From positions 62,001 through 126,000 of the forward strand of contig NZ_JBBYXK010000001.1 of NCBI RefSeq assembly GCF_039655875.1: a stretch of DNA of 64,000 bases. Direction: 5' to 3'. The stretch is from Emcibacter sp. SYSU 3D8. GTDB lineage: Bacteria > Pseudomonadota > Alphaproteobacteria > SMXS01. The notes under the pieces are model-generated. The model had not been told where the DNA came from and did no database searches. It worked only from the letters and a program-made list of their open reading frames with translations. Within the stretch, counting starts at the first letter, position 1. Every line of letters begins with the position of its first letter. Both the position numbers and the translations under genes were made by a program. Below, piece by piece: positions 1 to 8,838 of this stretch.

Positions 1-1467
1 GAACCCGTCGCCGCCGATCTCTCCGCGCTCGCGGCCCGCTTCCGCCGGGTGCTGCCGCCGGAGTGCGTCGTCACCGACACCGTGGCGCGCAAGCCGTTCG
101 AGACCGACGCGCAGACCATGCACCGGCAGATGCCGGGCATCGTCGTGCTGCCCGAGACGTCGGCGCAGGTGGCCGCGGTGCTGAAGCTGTGCAAGGAATT
201 CGGCGTGCCGGTGGTGCCGCGCGGCGCGGGAACCGGGCTTTCCGGCGGCGCGACGCCGGTGCCGGGCGGCGTGCTGCTGGCCATGACCAAGTTCAGCCGC
301 ATCCTCGATATCGATTATGCCAACCGGGTCGTCGTCGCCCAGCCGGGCGTGACCAATCTGGGGATCACCAAGGCTGTCGAGGACGACGGGTTCTATTATG
401 CGCCCGATCCCTCCAGCCAGATCGCCTGCACCATCGGCGGCAACGTGGCGCAGAACTCGGGCGGCGTGCACTGCCTGAAATACGGCCTGACGGTGAACAA
501 CATCCTCGGCGTCGAGCTGGTGACCATGGACGGCGAAGTCCTGCGCGTCGGCGGCAAGCACCTCGACCCTGAAGGCTACGACCTGCTGAGCATCATCACC
601 GGTTCGGAAGGGCTGCTCGGCGTGATCACCGAGGTCACCGTCCGCATCCTGCCCAAGCCCGAGACCGTGCGCGCCCTGCTGGTGTCGTTCGACAGCATCG
701 AGGCAGGCGGCGCCTGCGTCGCCGACGTCATCGCGTCGGGCATCATCCCGGCCGGCATGGAGATGATGGACCGCATCACCATCGACGCGGTCGAGGAATA
801 TTGTGCGCCCGGCTATCCGGCCGACGCCGCCGCCATCCTGATTTGCGAGCTGGACGGTCCGGCCGCCGAGGTTGACTACCTGATCGAGCAGGTGACCGCC
901 ATCGCCGCCCGGAACGGCGCCATCGGCGTGCGCGCCTCCCAGTCCGAGGAAGAGCGGCTACTGTTCTGGCTGGGCCGCAAGTCGGCGTTTCCCGCCGCCG
1001 CCAAGATGAAGCCGGACTATTACGTGCTCGACGGCACCATTCCGCGCAACAAACTGGCGCCGGTGCTGGCGCGGATCGGCGAGTTGTCGCGCGACTCGGG
1101 GCTGACCATCGCCAATGTGTTCCATGTGGGCGACGGCAACCTGCACCCGCTGATTCTCTACGATGCCAACGTGCCGGGCGAGATGGAGGCGGCCGAACAT
1201 CTGGGCCACGATATCCTGCGGCTGTGCGTCTCGGTGGGCGGCGTGCTGACCGGTGAACACGGCGTCGGTACGGAAAAGCGCGACCTGATGCCGGAAATGT
1301 TCAGCGATCTGGACATGCAGCAGCAGCAGCGGCTGAAGTGTGCGTTCGACCCTGGGCAGCACCTCAATCCGGGCAAGGTCTTTCCCACGTTGCACCGCTG
1401 CGCGGAATTGGGTGCAATGCACGTGCACAAGGGCGCCAGCGCATTCCCCGACCTGCCGCGTTTCTGA
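1..1467 (+). CDS. glcD: Glycolate oxidase FAD subunit GlcD (5' end cut off by the window)
   Basis: GlcD is the FAD-binding catalytic subunit of glycolate oxidase, which oxidises glycolate to glyoxylate with GlcE and GlcF. The open frame runs from the first base with no stop, so the true start lies upstream; the GTG at 49 is only an internal possibility. The FAD-binding PCMH domain shows PRGAGTGLSGG and the glycine-rich IGGNVAQNSGG. The C-terminal oxidase domain shows HVGDGNLHP and TGEHGVGTEKRDLM, typical of the GlcD/D-lactate dehydrogenase family. About 488 residues are visible, close to full length. It is followed by glcE and glcF in the same direction, which supports glycolate rather than lactate as substrate. 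Confidence 0.93.
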   Translation, partial: EPVAADLSALAARFRRVLPPECVVTDTVARKPFETDAQTMHRQMPGIVVLPETSAQVAAVLKLCKEFGVPVVPRGAGTGLSGGATPVPGGVLLAMTKFSRILDIDYANRVVVAQPGVTNLGITKAVEDDGFYYAPDPSSQIACTIGGNVAQNSGGVHCLKYGLTVNNILGVELVTMDGEVLRVGGKHLDPEGYDLLSIITGSEGLLGVITEVTVRILPKPETVRALLVSFDSIEAGGACVADVIASGIIPAGMEMMDRITIDAVEEYCAPGYPADAAAILICELDGPAAEVDYLIEQVTAIAARNGAIGVRASQSEEERLLFWLGRKSAFPAAAKMKPDYYVLDGTIPRNKLAPVLARIGELSRDSGLTIANVFHVGDGNLHPLILYDANVPGEMEAAEHLGHDILRLCVSVGGVLTGEHGVGTEKRDLMPEMFSDLDMQQQQRLKCAFDPGQHLNPGKVFPTLHRCAELGAMHVHKGASAFPDLPRF

Positions 1468-1609
1468 TACATATTGTTGCGAAAGTCCCATAAGGGCAAT
1501 AAATGTAACAGATATTGACGTCACGAACTGACGCGATATCGAGATCAAACCCGCACATTTGCTGATGCAAACACTTGTGCAGTGCGGCGAAAATTGGTCT
1601 TATCGGGAC

Positions 1610-2848
1610 ATGACGAGCGCATACAAACCGACCGACGAGAACGAACTGGCCGAGCTCATTTCGTGGGCGGCGGCGCAGGCATTGCCGCTGGAACTGGTTG
1701 GCAGCGGCTCCAAGCGCGGACTGGGATGCCCGGTCGCCCTGAAGGGTGATGGAGCGCCCGCCAGGGTCGATCTCTCGGCGATCGCCGGTGTGGTTTTTTA
1801 CGAGCCCGAGGAACTGGTGATCTCGGTCCGTCCGGGCACGCCTCTCGAGCACGTCAACCAGTTGCTGGCCGAACGGAACCAGATGCTGGCATTCGAGCCG
1901 CTGGACTGGGGCTGGCTGCTGGCGGGCGAGAGCAAGCCTGGCACGATCGGCGGCGCCATTTCGGTCGGCAGTTCGGGGCCGAGGCGGGTCAAGGCCGGCG
2001 CGGCGCGCGATTTCGTGCTGGGCGCCCATGCGATCAACGGTCGCGGCGAAAGCTTCAAGTCGGGCGGCCGGGTGGTGAAGAATGTCACTGGCTATGACCT
2101 GCACAAACTGATGACCGGCGCCTATGGCACACTGGGTGCGTTTACCGAGATCACCCTGAAAGTGCTGCCGGCACCGGAGAAAACCTACACGCTGCTGATC
2201 CATGGTCTGCAGGCGGAACGCGCGGTCGAGGCGCTGACCGTGGCCGCCAACAGTCCGTTCGAGGCATCGGGACTTGCCCATATACCGGCCGCCGAGGCGG
2301 CGCGGTCGCAGGTGTCGTATGTGAGCCGTGCCGACCGGGCGATCACGGCGGTGAGAATCGAAGGCCACGGCGTCTCGGTGGCGCACCGCATGGAGGAATT
2401 GAAGACGCTGCTGGCGCCGTTCGGTCCGCTGGAAGAACTTCACAGCGTGAATTCCGGGCGATTCTGGGTGGAAGTGCGCGATGCGTGGCTGCTGCCGCCC
2501 GATCATCAGGTGGTCTGGCGGGTTTCCGTTCCTCCCAGCAGCGGCGCGGCCGTTGTCGCCGCCTCGGGCGCCGAGTCCTGGCAGATGGACTGGGCCGGCG
2601 GCCTGGTCTGGCTGGGCTACGAATCGGCTGCGCCCGGGCAGGGCGCCCGCATCCGGGCCGGTATGAAGGAGGGCGGGCATGCCCTGCTGGTCCGCGCCCC
2701 GGAAGCCGTCCGCCGCGAGGAGGCCGTGTTCCAGCCGCAGGCGGAAGCCCTTGCCAAACTGTCAGCGCGTGTTAAGGCTGGGTTCGATCCCAGCGGCATC
2801 TTCAATCCCGGCCGGATGGGAGCTGTTTCACTGCCCGGCGCGGCCTGA
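1610..2848 (+). CDS. glcE: Glycolate oxidase FAD-binding subunit GlcE
   Basis: GlcE is the second, shorter FAD-binding subunit of glycolate oxidase. The protein of 412 residues opens with YKPTDENELAELI, the usual GlcE N-terminus. It contains the FAD-binding segment GYDLHKLMTGAYGTLGAF and ends with FDPSGIFNPGRM, shared with the GlcD family. The ATG at 1610 is preferred over an in-frame ATG at 1559, because the extra 17 residues match nothing in the family. It lies 142 bases after glcD, so it may have its own promoter, and its stop codon directly abuts the glcF start codon, indicating translational coupling. Confidence 0.9.
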   Translation: MTSAYKPTDENELAELISWAAAQALPLELVGSGSKRGLGCPVALKGDGAPARVDLSAIAGVVFYEPEELVISVRPGTPLEHVNQLLAERNQMLAFEPLDWGWLLAGESKPGTIGGAISVGSSGPRRVKAGAARDFVLGAHAINGRGESFKSGGRVVKNVTGYDLHKLMTGAYGTLGAFTEITLKVLPAPEKTYTLLIHGLQAERAVEALTVAANSPFEASGLAHIPAAEAARSQVSYVSRADRAITAVRIEGHGVSVAHRMEELKTLLAPFGPLEELHSVNSGRFWVEVRDAWLLPPDHQVVWRVSVPPSSGAAVVAASGAESWQMDWAGGLVWLGYESAAPGQGARIRAGMKEGGHALLVRAPEAVRREEAVFQPQAEALAKLSARVKAGFDPSGIFNPGRMGAVSLPGAA

Positions 2849-4129
2849 ATGCGGACACTCTTTTCGGATCAACAACTTGCGGACCCGCAACTGCGGGAGG
2901 CCGAGAAGGCGCTGCGGACCTGTGTCCATTGCGGGTTCTGCCTGCCGCAATGCCCGACCTATACCCTGCTGGGCGATGAACTCGACAGTCCGCGCGGCCG
3001 AATCTACCTGATCAAGGAGATGCTCGAAGGCGGCAAGCCCGCCGACGATAACACGGTGCTGCATGTGGACCGCTGCCTGTCGTGTCTGGCGTGCCAGTCG
3101 GGCTGCCCGTCCGGCGTCAATTACATGCATCTGATCGACACCGCCCGGGTGCATATCGAGAACACCTATGAACGGCCGCTGCCCGACCGGCTGACCCGCC
3201 GGATGCTGGGCTGGCTGCTGCCGCGCCCGGGCCCGTTCGGCTGGGCGCTGCGGTTGGCGAAGCTGGCGCGGCCCGTGGTGGACTTCCTGCCGGCGCGGCT
3301 GCAGGCCATGGTGCGGACCGCGCCCGATGGACCCATTGGCGAACCGCTCGATCGTGACCGGCGAATTGCGCCGCAAGGCGAGCGGCGCGCCCGCGTCGGC
3401 TTGCTGATGGGCTGCGTGCAGCAGGCCATCGGCCCGGACATCAACGACGCGACCATCCGGCTGCTGACCCGGCACGGCTGCGAGGTCGTCGTCCTGCACG
3501 AGGCCTATTGCTGCGGCGCCATCACCCATCATCTGGGCCAGGAGGCGCCGACCCATGCGCGGGTAAAGGCGAATGTCGAGGCCTGGGAAAAGGAACTGGA
3601 CGGGGAAGGGCTGGACGCCATCATCGCCAACGCGTCGGGCTGCGGCACCATGCTGAAGGATTACGGCTTCGTGCTGGCCAACGATCCGGCCTGGGCCGCG
3701 CGCGGCCAGCGCATCGCGTCGCTGACGCGCGATGTCTCGGAATTCCTTGCCGTGGAGGGCGTGACCGCTATCGACGCGCCGCCGGGATTGCGGGTGGCGT
3801 ACCAGTCGGCGTGCTCGTTGCAGCACGGCCAGAAGGTGATCCGCCAACCGGTCAGCCTGCTGCGCCAGGCGGGCTTCACGGTGGTGGAGCCGAAGGAAGC
3901 CAATCTGTGCTGCGGTTCGGCCGGCACCTACAGCCTGCTGCAGGACGAGATCGCCGGCCGGTTGCGCGACCGCAAGCTGGAGCGCCTGGCCGCCACCGCG
4001 CCGCAGGTCATCGCCAGCGGCAATATCGGCTGCATCACCCAATTGCGCAGCGGCGCGCCGGTGCCGGTCGTGCATACGGTCGAGTTGCTGGACTGGGCCA
4101 CCGGCGGACCGAAACCCAGGGGGCTGTAA
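2849..4129 (+). CDS. glcF: Glycolate oxidase iron-sulfur subunit GlcF
   Basis: GlcF is the electron-transfer subunit that passes electrons from GlcDE towards the membrane quinone pool. Two 4Fe-4S ferredoxin motifs are visible: cysteines 25, 28, 31 and 35, and cysteines 76, 79, 82 and 86. Two cysteine-rich CCG domains follow, with CCGAITHHLGQ and CCGSAGTYSLLQ, as in heterodisulfide-reductase-like proteins. The length of 426 residues is normal for GlcF. It starts on the base after the glcE stop. A 13-residue tail after the last CCG domain is ordinary. Confidence 0.93.
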   Translation: MRTLFSDQQLADPQLREAEKALRTCVHCGFCLPQCPTYTLLGDELDSPRGRIYLIKEMLEGGKPADDNTVLHVDRCLSCLACQSGCPSGVNYMHLIDTARVHIENTYERPLPDRLTRRMLGWLLPRPGPFGWALRLAKLARPVVDFLPARLQAMVRTAPDGPIGEPLDRDRRIAPQGERRARVGLLMGCVQQAIGPDINDATIRLLTRHGCEVVVLHEAYCCGAITHHLGQEAPTHARVKANVEAWEKELDGEGLDAIIANASGCGTMLKDYGFVLANDPAWAARGQRIASLTRDVSEFLAVEGVTAIDAPPGLRVAYQSACSLQHGQKVIRQPVSLLRQAGFTVVEPKEANLCCGSAGTYSLLQDEIAGRLRDRKLERLAATAPQVIASGNIGCITQLRSGAPVPVVHTVELLDWATGGPKPRGL

Positions 4130-4209
4130 TCAAGTGACACTGGCGCGGCCCGGCCGCCCTGCATACTCTGTCCGCAGCGCATCACCGGAGGAAACATGAG
4201 GCAGGCACC

Positions 4210-5235
4210 ATGACGGGCAGATATCAGGTGATCGGCTCGCTGTCGTCGCCGTTCTCGGTGAAAATGCGCGCGATCCTGCGCTATCGCCGCCTGCCGCACG
4301 ACTGGATACTCAACACCAGGGAGGTCCAGGAACGCACCAAGCACATCCGGCCGCCGATCATTCCCAAGGTGCACTTTCCCGAAGAGCCAGCGGACGTCTG
4401 GCATGTGGATTCGAGCCCCATGGCCTATCTGCTGGAAGAACGGCACAGGGATCGCTCCATTCTGCCGGACGATCCGGCTCATGCCTTTCTGGCGCATTTG
4501 CTGGAGGACTTCGGCGACGAATGGGGCACCAAGATGATGTTCCACTACCGCTGGGTGGGCGAGGAAAAGGGCGGCGACACGGATTATGTGGGCCATCTGA
4601 TGCTTTATCCGGGTACCGGTCCCGCCAGCGACGACGCGTTGCGGGAAGCGGCGCACAAGTTCCGCGACTGGCAGGTGCCGCTATGGCCCGTCGCCGGCAT
4701 CGAGCCGCAGAACGTGCCGCTGATCGAGAGCATGTTCGGCCGTATCGTCAGCGCCTGGGACATGGTGCTGCGCGACCAGAACTTCCTGTTCGGTTCGAGG
4801 CCGTCGCTGGGCGATTTCGGCTTCTATGGCCAGCTCTACCAGTGCTTCTGGAACCCGGCGTCATTCAAGGTGATGATCCAGCAGTCCCGGCGCATGGTGC
4901 CCTGGCTGACCATCATCGACGACGCCTCGGGCGTAGAAGGGGAGTGGATTGCGCCAGACGCGCCGCTGTGCGACGGGGTCCGTGAGTTGCTGTGGCTGGC
5001 GGGCGAAGTGTATCTGCCTTACCTGGATGCCACGCTGCGCGCTGTCGAGAACGGCGAGGACCGCTTGAGTATCACCGTGCTTGATGGAATGGTTCATTCC
5101 CAGAAGGCAATGAAGTACCATGCCCGCTGTCTTCAGGTGATGCGCGAAAAGCTGGCAGCCCTCTCCCAGGGAGATCGCCAAAAGGTGCGCCACCTGCTGG
5201 ATGGGACCGACGCCTGGCGATATCTGACCGCGTGA
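4210..5235 (+). CDS. Glutathione S-transferase-like protein, long form
   Basis: The N-terminus (about residues 3-85) reads as a thioredoxin-fold GST domain: GSLSSPFSVKMRAIL resembles the glutathione-binding start of GST proteins, and VDSSPMAYLLEE matches the conserved P-x-S site region. The rest is helical and includes a GST_C-like stretch with PSLGDFGFYGQLYQCF. At 341 residues it is over 100 longer than a classical GST, so it belongs to an enlarged subfamily of unknown substrate. GAGG-type Shine-Dalgarno bases at 4198-4201 favour the ATG at 4210. It lies 6 bases upstream of a GNAT gene and probably shares its transcript. Confidence 0.7.
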   Translation: MTGRYQVIGSLSSPFSVKMRAILRYRRLPHDWILNTREVQERTKHIRPPIIPKVHFPEEPADVWHVDSSPMAYLLEERHRDRSILPDDPAHAFLAHLLEDFGDEWGTKMMFHYRWVGEEKGGDTDYVGHLMLYPGTGPASDDALREAAHKFRDWQVPLWPVAGIEPQNVPLIESMFGRIVSAWDMVLRDQNFLFGSRPSLGDFGFYGQLYQCFWNPASFKVMIQQSRRMVPWLTIIDDASGVEGEWIAPDAPLCDGVRELLWLAGEVYLPYLDATLRAVENGEDRLSITVLDGMVHSQKAMKYHARCLQVMREKLAALSQGDRQKVRHLLDGTDAWRYLTA

Positions 5236-5241
5236 GGGGAT

Positions 5242-5757
5242 ATGAAGCCCACATTTGAGACGGAACGGCTGGTCCTGCGGCCACAGGCAGAGAGCGACAC
5301 GGTCGAACTGATGGCGATGGGCATGGATCCCGAGGTCATGCAGTACATCGGCTACGGCGCCATGACGTTGCAGGATTCCCATGAATTGGCGCTGGAAACG
5401 CTGGCCATGGATGGCCCGCTTGGCCGCTGGATCATTACCGACCGGGAGACCGGCCTGTTTCTTGGCTGGGTTGTCCTGATCTATCTCGATGGCAGCGAGG
5501 ACATCGAAGTGGGATATGGGCTGAAGGTGATCGCCTGGAACCGGGGCTTTGCCACCGAGGCAACCAGGCGACTGCTGGATTACGGCTTCGAGGAGCTTGG
5601 CCTCAAGGAGATCGTCGCGGTGAGCCGGCCCGAGAACATTGCCTCGCACAAGGTTCTCGAAAAGGCCGGCATGCGTCGGCGCGGGCTACGTGACGCATTC
5701 GGACTCCGCGGGCTGTACTATTTTGTCGCCCGTGCCGACGCGCTGGTGGACGGCTAG
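5242..5757 (+). CDS. GNAT family N-acetyltransferase (RimJ/RimL-like)
   Basis: The sequence of 171 residues opens with ETERLVLRP, the start of RimJ/RimL-type acetyltransferases. The acetyl-CoA binding loop is seen as NRGFATEATRRLLDYGF, and the C-terminal ASHKVLEKAGM is the usual last strand and helix. The acceptor is unknown: a protein N-terminus, ribosomal protein or small amine are all possible. It follows the GST-like gene by 6 bases. Its stop codon overlaps, in a CTAG, the stop codon of the convergent YeeE gene on the other strand, so the two transcription units meet with no spacer. Confidence 0.85.
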   Translation: MKPTFETERLVLRPQAESDTVELMAMGMDPEVMQYIGYGAMTLQDSHELALETLAMDGPLGRWIITDRETGLFLGWVVLIYLDGSEDIEVGYGLKVIAWNRGFATEATRRLLDYGFEELGLKEIVAVSRPENIASHKVLEKAGMRRRGLRDAFGLRGLYYFVARADALVDG

Positions 5758-6173
5758 GTTCTGAACCTCGTCCACAGCCCGAAAGCCAGGCTTCCGGCCA
5801 CCATGGCGGCAACGAAGACGTAGACCTTGGTCAGTCCGAATGCCAGGCCGGTCAATGCCGGGCCGGGACAGAATCCCGCCAGGCCCCAGCCCATACCGAA
5901 CATCAGCGCGCCGATGACCAGCCTGGAATCGATGTCGCGCCGTGTGGGAATCTCGAATTTCTCGGCCAGAAGCGGTCGCGCCGCGCGTGTCGTCAGGCGG
6001 AAGCCGACAGCGAAGACCACCACGCCCGCGCCCATCACCAGCACCAGGCTGGGATCCCATTGGCCGGTTATGTCGAGAAACGCCAGTACCTTGGCCGGGT
6101 TGGCAAGGCCGGAAACGGCAAGGCCTGCGCCGAACAGGAGTCCGCAGAGCAATGGTGCGATAATCCGTCCCAT
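5754..6173 (-). CDS. YeeE/YedE family half-transporter (DUF6691), distal copy
   Basis: This 139-residue membrane protein has about four hydrophobic segments and the family motif GLAGFCPGPALTGLAFG with its conserved cysteine. YeeE/YedE proteins are linked to uptake of thiosulfate or other sulfur species. The pair of short genes here corresponds to the two halves of a full-length YeeE. The ATG at 6173 is preferred to a TTG at 6185, because GGAGG lies 5 bases before it, inside the 3' end of the upstream gene. It is the last gene of the arsR-sulP-yeeE-yeeE operon, so transport of a sulfur species under persulfide control is the likely role. Confidence 0.82.
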   Translation of the reverse strand: MGRIIAPLLCGLLFGAGLAVSGLANPAKVLAFLDITGQWDPSLVLVMGAGVVVFAVGFRLTTRAARPLLAEKFEIPTRRDIDSRLVIGALMFGMGWGLAGFCPGPALTGLAFGLTKVYVFVAAMVAGSLAFGLWTRFRT

Positions 6174-6174
6174 A

Positions 6175-6603
6175 TCAGCCTCCAATCACATGACGGGTGA
6201 CGAATACGGTCGCCATGCCGGTCGCCACGAAGAGGACCGTTGCGACCATGCCGCGCGGCGACAGCCGTCCCACGCCGCAGACGCCATGCCCGCTGGTGCA
6301 TCCGGATCCCAGACGGGTGCCGACGCCGACCAGCAAGCCGGCCACGATCAATATCGGTGTGCTGGCTTCGATGACGATACTCGATACGTCACCCAGAAAG
6401 ACGAAACCCAGCCCTCCCAGCATCAGGCCGACGATAAAAGCGAGCCGCCACGTGGTGTCGCCGGGCGCCGGCGGCAGCAGGCCGCCCAGAATGCCGCTGA
6501 TGCCGGCGATGCGTCCCCATAGACCCATCAGCAGGACCGAGGCGAGACCGATCATCGCGCCGCCGATCAGTGCTGGAATGGGCGTGAAATTGACGATTTC
6601 CAT
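6175..6603 (-). CDS. YeeE/YedE family half-transporter, proximal copy
   Basis: This 142-residue protein has four or five hydrophobic helices and the signature GSGCTSGHGVCGVGRLSPRG, whose two cysteines are the substrate-handling residues of thiosulfate-type YeeE transporters. It is the N-terminal-half partner of the next gene, with one base between the reading frames. Paired short YeeE genes of this type next to ArsR-family regulators are known as the pmpAB pattern. Its start lies 10 bases after the sulP stop. The exact substrate (thiosulfate, sulfite or polysulfide) cannot be read from the sequence. Confidence 0.84.
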   Translation of the reverse strand: MEIVNFTPIPALIGGAMIGLASVLLMGLWGRIAGISGILGGLLPPAPGDTTWRLAFIVGLMLGGLGFVFLGDVSSIVIEASTPILIVAGLLVGVGTRLGSGCTSGHGVCGVGRLSPRGMVATVLFVATGMATVFVTRHVIGG

Positions 6604-6613
6604 AGTTCTCTCC

Positions 6614-8362
6614 TCAGATGGCCGAGCCGTACGGATCGGCGTAGAGCTTTGCCCTGAGATGCGTCACCGCATCGTGGGTCGACAGGAAGATCTGGCCGGG
6701 GGCCAGGTGCTCGATGAACGACGTTTGCGCCAGCCGGTCCATGACCGGTCCCTTCACTTCCGCTAGGTGCAGGACTATGCCGGCGGCATGCAGTGTCTCG
6801 CGCAACTCCTGCAATGTCTCGAGCGCGCTGGCGTCGATCAGGCTGACCGAACTGCAGATCAGCACGACGTCGCGGATTTCGGGATTGGCGGCGACCTCGG
6901 CGCGCAGGCTGTCCTCGAGATAGCCCGCATTGGGAAAATACAGGTTCTCATCGATTCTGAAGAGCAGCACCTCAGGGTCGGTGCGGACCGCATGGCGTTT
7001 TACATTGCGGTAATGTTCGGTATCGCCCACCTGGCCTACCACCGCGAAATGCGGCCGGCTGCTGCGCCACAGATAGAGCAGGAGCGAGAGCGCGATACCG
7101 GTGATGATGCCGGTCTCGATGCCGATCGCCAGAACGATGACGAAGGTGGCCGTCTGGGCGAGGAAGTCGGCCTTGTTGTAGCGCCAGGTCCGCCGAAAGC
7201 TGTCGATCTCGATCAACTGGACGACCGCGACCACGATGGTGGCGGCCAGGACGGCCTGGGGCAGGTAGTGGAACAGCGGCGTGAGAAACATCACCGAAAA
7301 CGCCAGAAGCAGGGCGGTGAGGATCGACGCCAGCGGTGTATTGGCGCCAGCGCTGAAGTTCACCATCGACCGGGCGAATCCACCGGCGACAGGGCTTGCC
7401 CCGGTAAAGGCGGCGGCAAGGTTGGCGGCGCCCAGGCCGATCAGTTCCTGGTCCGCGTCGACTTTCTGACGCCGTTTGCCGGCGAGCGCCTTCGCGACGG
7501 ACACGCTCTCCAGATAGCCGACGAATGCGATCAGGGCCGCCGACGGCAGCAGCGCCTGCCACAGGGTCAGGTCGGTGCTGGGCATGGTCAGCGACGGCAG
7601 CCCTTCCGGAATCGTGCCGACGATGGCGACGCCCGCCGTGCTGTCCAGGTGCCACATGCCGGTGACGACAATGCCTGCGATAACGGCCAGCAACGGGCTT
7701 GAGCGGGTAATGAACTGGATTGTCAGAGGCGACAGGTTCCAGCGGCCAAGGAGGCGCGCCAGCGGTTCGCGCATCAGCAGCAGAACCAGCAGCGTGCCGA
7801 CGCCGATGGACAGCGTCGCCAGCTTGGTCTGGCCAATGTGACCGAACAGACCGGTAATGGTCTCGACCGTGTCACCCGACGGCACAGAGACGCCCAGCAG
7901 ATGCTTGATCTGGCTGATGACGATCAGAATGGCGGCGGCGCTGGTGAACCCCGCAATCACCGGATGGCTGAGGAAGTTGACCATGAAACCCGCACGCGCG
8001 GCGCCCAGCACCACCAGCATCAGGCCGATGAGGAACGACAGCACGAGCGCATTGGCGATGTAGGACGGGCTGCCCGGCGGCGACAGGGCCGTGAGGGCAG
8101 TGGCGGTCATCAGTGACGCGATCGCGACAGGACCCACCGCAAGCGCCCGGCTGGAGCCGAAGATGCCATAAAGGATCGGCGGTGCGATGCTGGCATAGAG
8201 CCCGATCTGGGGCGGCAAGCCAGCCAGCATGGCGTAGGCCATGGCCTGTGGCACCAGCATGATGGCGGTGATCAGACCGGCGGTCACATCGCCAGGCAGG
8301 TCGCGCCGCGAATAGGCGCGTCCCCATACCAGAATTGGAAGATAGCGCGCCAGCACGCTCAT
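6614..8362 (-). CDS. SulP family anion permease with C-terminal STAS domain
   Basis: The protein has 582 residues and the SLC26/SulP layout: a membrane domain of 10-14 helices (about residues 20-430) and a cytoplasmic STAS domain (about 445-570). The sulfate-transporter signature region is near the N-terminus (PGDVTAGLITAIMLVPQAMA). STAS features include LICSSVSLIDASALETL, with the serine typical of anti-sigma-factor-antagonist folds. SulP proteins carry sulfate, bicarbonate or other anions. Its start codon overlaps the stop of the ArsR gene in TAATG, so its translation is coupled to the sensor. A role in moving sulfate or sulfite made from toxic sulfide or persulfide is inferred. Confidence 0.9.
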   Translation of the reverse strand: MSVLARYLPILVWGRAYSRRDLPGDVTAGLITAIMLVPQAMAYAMLAGLPPQIGLYASIAPPILYGIFGSSRALAVGPVAIASLMTATALTALSPPGSPSYIANALVLSFLIGLMLVVLGAARAGFMVNFLSHPVIAGFTSAAAILIVISQIKHLLGVSVPSGDTVETITGLFGHIGQTKLATLSIGVGTLLVLLLMREPLARLLGRWNLSPLTIQFITRSSPLLAVIAGIVVTGMWHLDSTAGVAIVGTIPEGLPSLTMPSTDLTLWQALLPSAALIAFVGYLESVSVAKALAGKRRQKVDADQELIGLGAANLAAAFTGASPVAGGFARSMVNFSAGANTPLASILTALLLAFSVMFLTPLFHYLPQAVLAATIVVAVVQLIEIDSFRRTWRYNKADFLAQTATFVIVLAIGIETGIITGIALSLLLYLWRSSRPHFAVVGQVGDTEHYRNVKRHAVRTDPEVLLFRIDENLYFPNAGYLEDSLRAEVAANPEIRDVVLICSSVSLIDASALETLQELRETLHAAGIVLHLAEVKGPVMDRLAQTSFIEHLAPGQIFLSTHDAVTHLRAKLYADPYGSAI

Positions 8363-8685
8363 TATCGGGCCGCCGTCCGGCAGAAAACTTCGTAAAGCGC
8401 ATTGATCACCGGCAGCACCTCGGTTCGTGCCAGGGAATAATAGACCGACGTGCCGTCACGGCGGGCCGCGACCAGGCCTTCGCCCTTCAGCCGGGCCAGA
8501 TGCTGCGACAATGTCGATTGGCGCATATCGAGCAACTCGGCCAGTTCACCGACTGATTTTTCGGTGACGGATAACTGGCATAGCACCAGGAGCCGCTGCG
8601 GATGCGAGATCGAGCGCAGGAAGGCGCTGGCGTGACCGGCGCTCTGCTTCATGTCGTCGATGGCGACGCTGACATCAATATTCAT
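8362..8685 (-). CDS. ArsR/SmtB family repressor, probable persulfide sensor (BigR/SqrR/PigS type)
   Basis: This 107-residue winged-helix protein shows [15 protein letters not shown] and the recognition helix [19 protein letters not shown]. It has only two cysteines, C36 and C102, 66 residues apart. That is the separation of the dithiol pair in the persulfide-sensing repressors SqrR (41/107) and BigR (42/108), whose cysteines form a sulfur-bridged link that releases DNA. No metal-binding CVC motif of ArsR is present. The start at 8685 lacks a Shine-Dalgarno, so it may be leaderless, or translation may begin at the Met at 8652. It heads the sulP-yeeE-yeeE operon and probably autoregulates it. 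Confidence 0.83.
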   Translation of the reverse strand: MNIDVSVAIDDMKQSAGHASAFLRSISHPQRLLVLCQLSVTEKSVGELAELLDMRQSTLSQHLARLKGEGLVAARRDGTSVYYSLARTEVLPVINALYEVFCRTAAR

Positions 8686-8705
8686 AAATACGAATGTATG
8701 AATAT
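8678..8705. promoter_or_regulatory. Perfect inverted repeat, candidate operator of the ArsR-type sensor
   Basis: Arms ATATTCATA (8678-8686) and TATGAATAT (8697-8705) are perfect 9-bp complements separated by 10 bases. The left arm covers the start codon of the arsR gene. AT-rich ATTC/GAAT dyads near the promoter are the sort of site bound by BigR-type repressors. A bound repressor here would block both initiation and early elongation of the cluster. Confidence 0.65.
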
Positions 8706-8838
8706 ATGGTATTCAAGTACAGGAAAATGTGTCGCCGGGCGCCGGAAACAGGCTTTCATCGGGCGTGTCGCTTGCAGCGCGGCGGGCGCATGCTTATGTT
8801 CGCCGCCACAGCGGCATCCTTATCCGGTAGTACAAAGA

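Noticed and set aside
8602-8838. An N-terminal extension of DapA
   Set aside because: The extra 79 residues would overlap the divergent arsR gene and its dyad. The family N-terminus starts at 8839.
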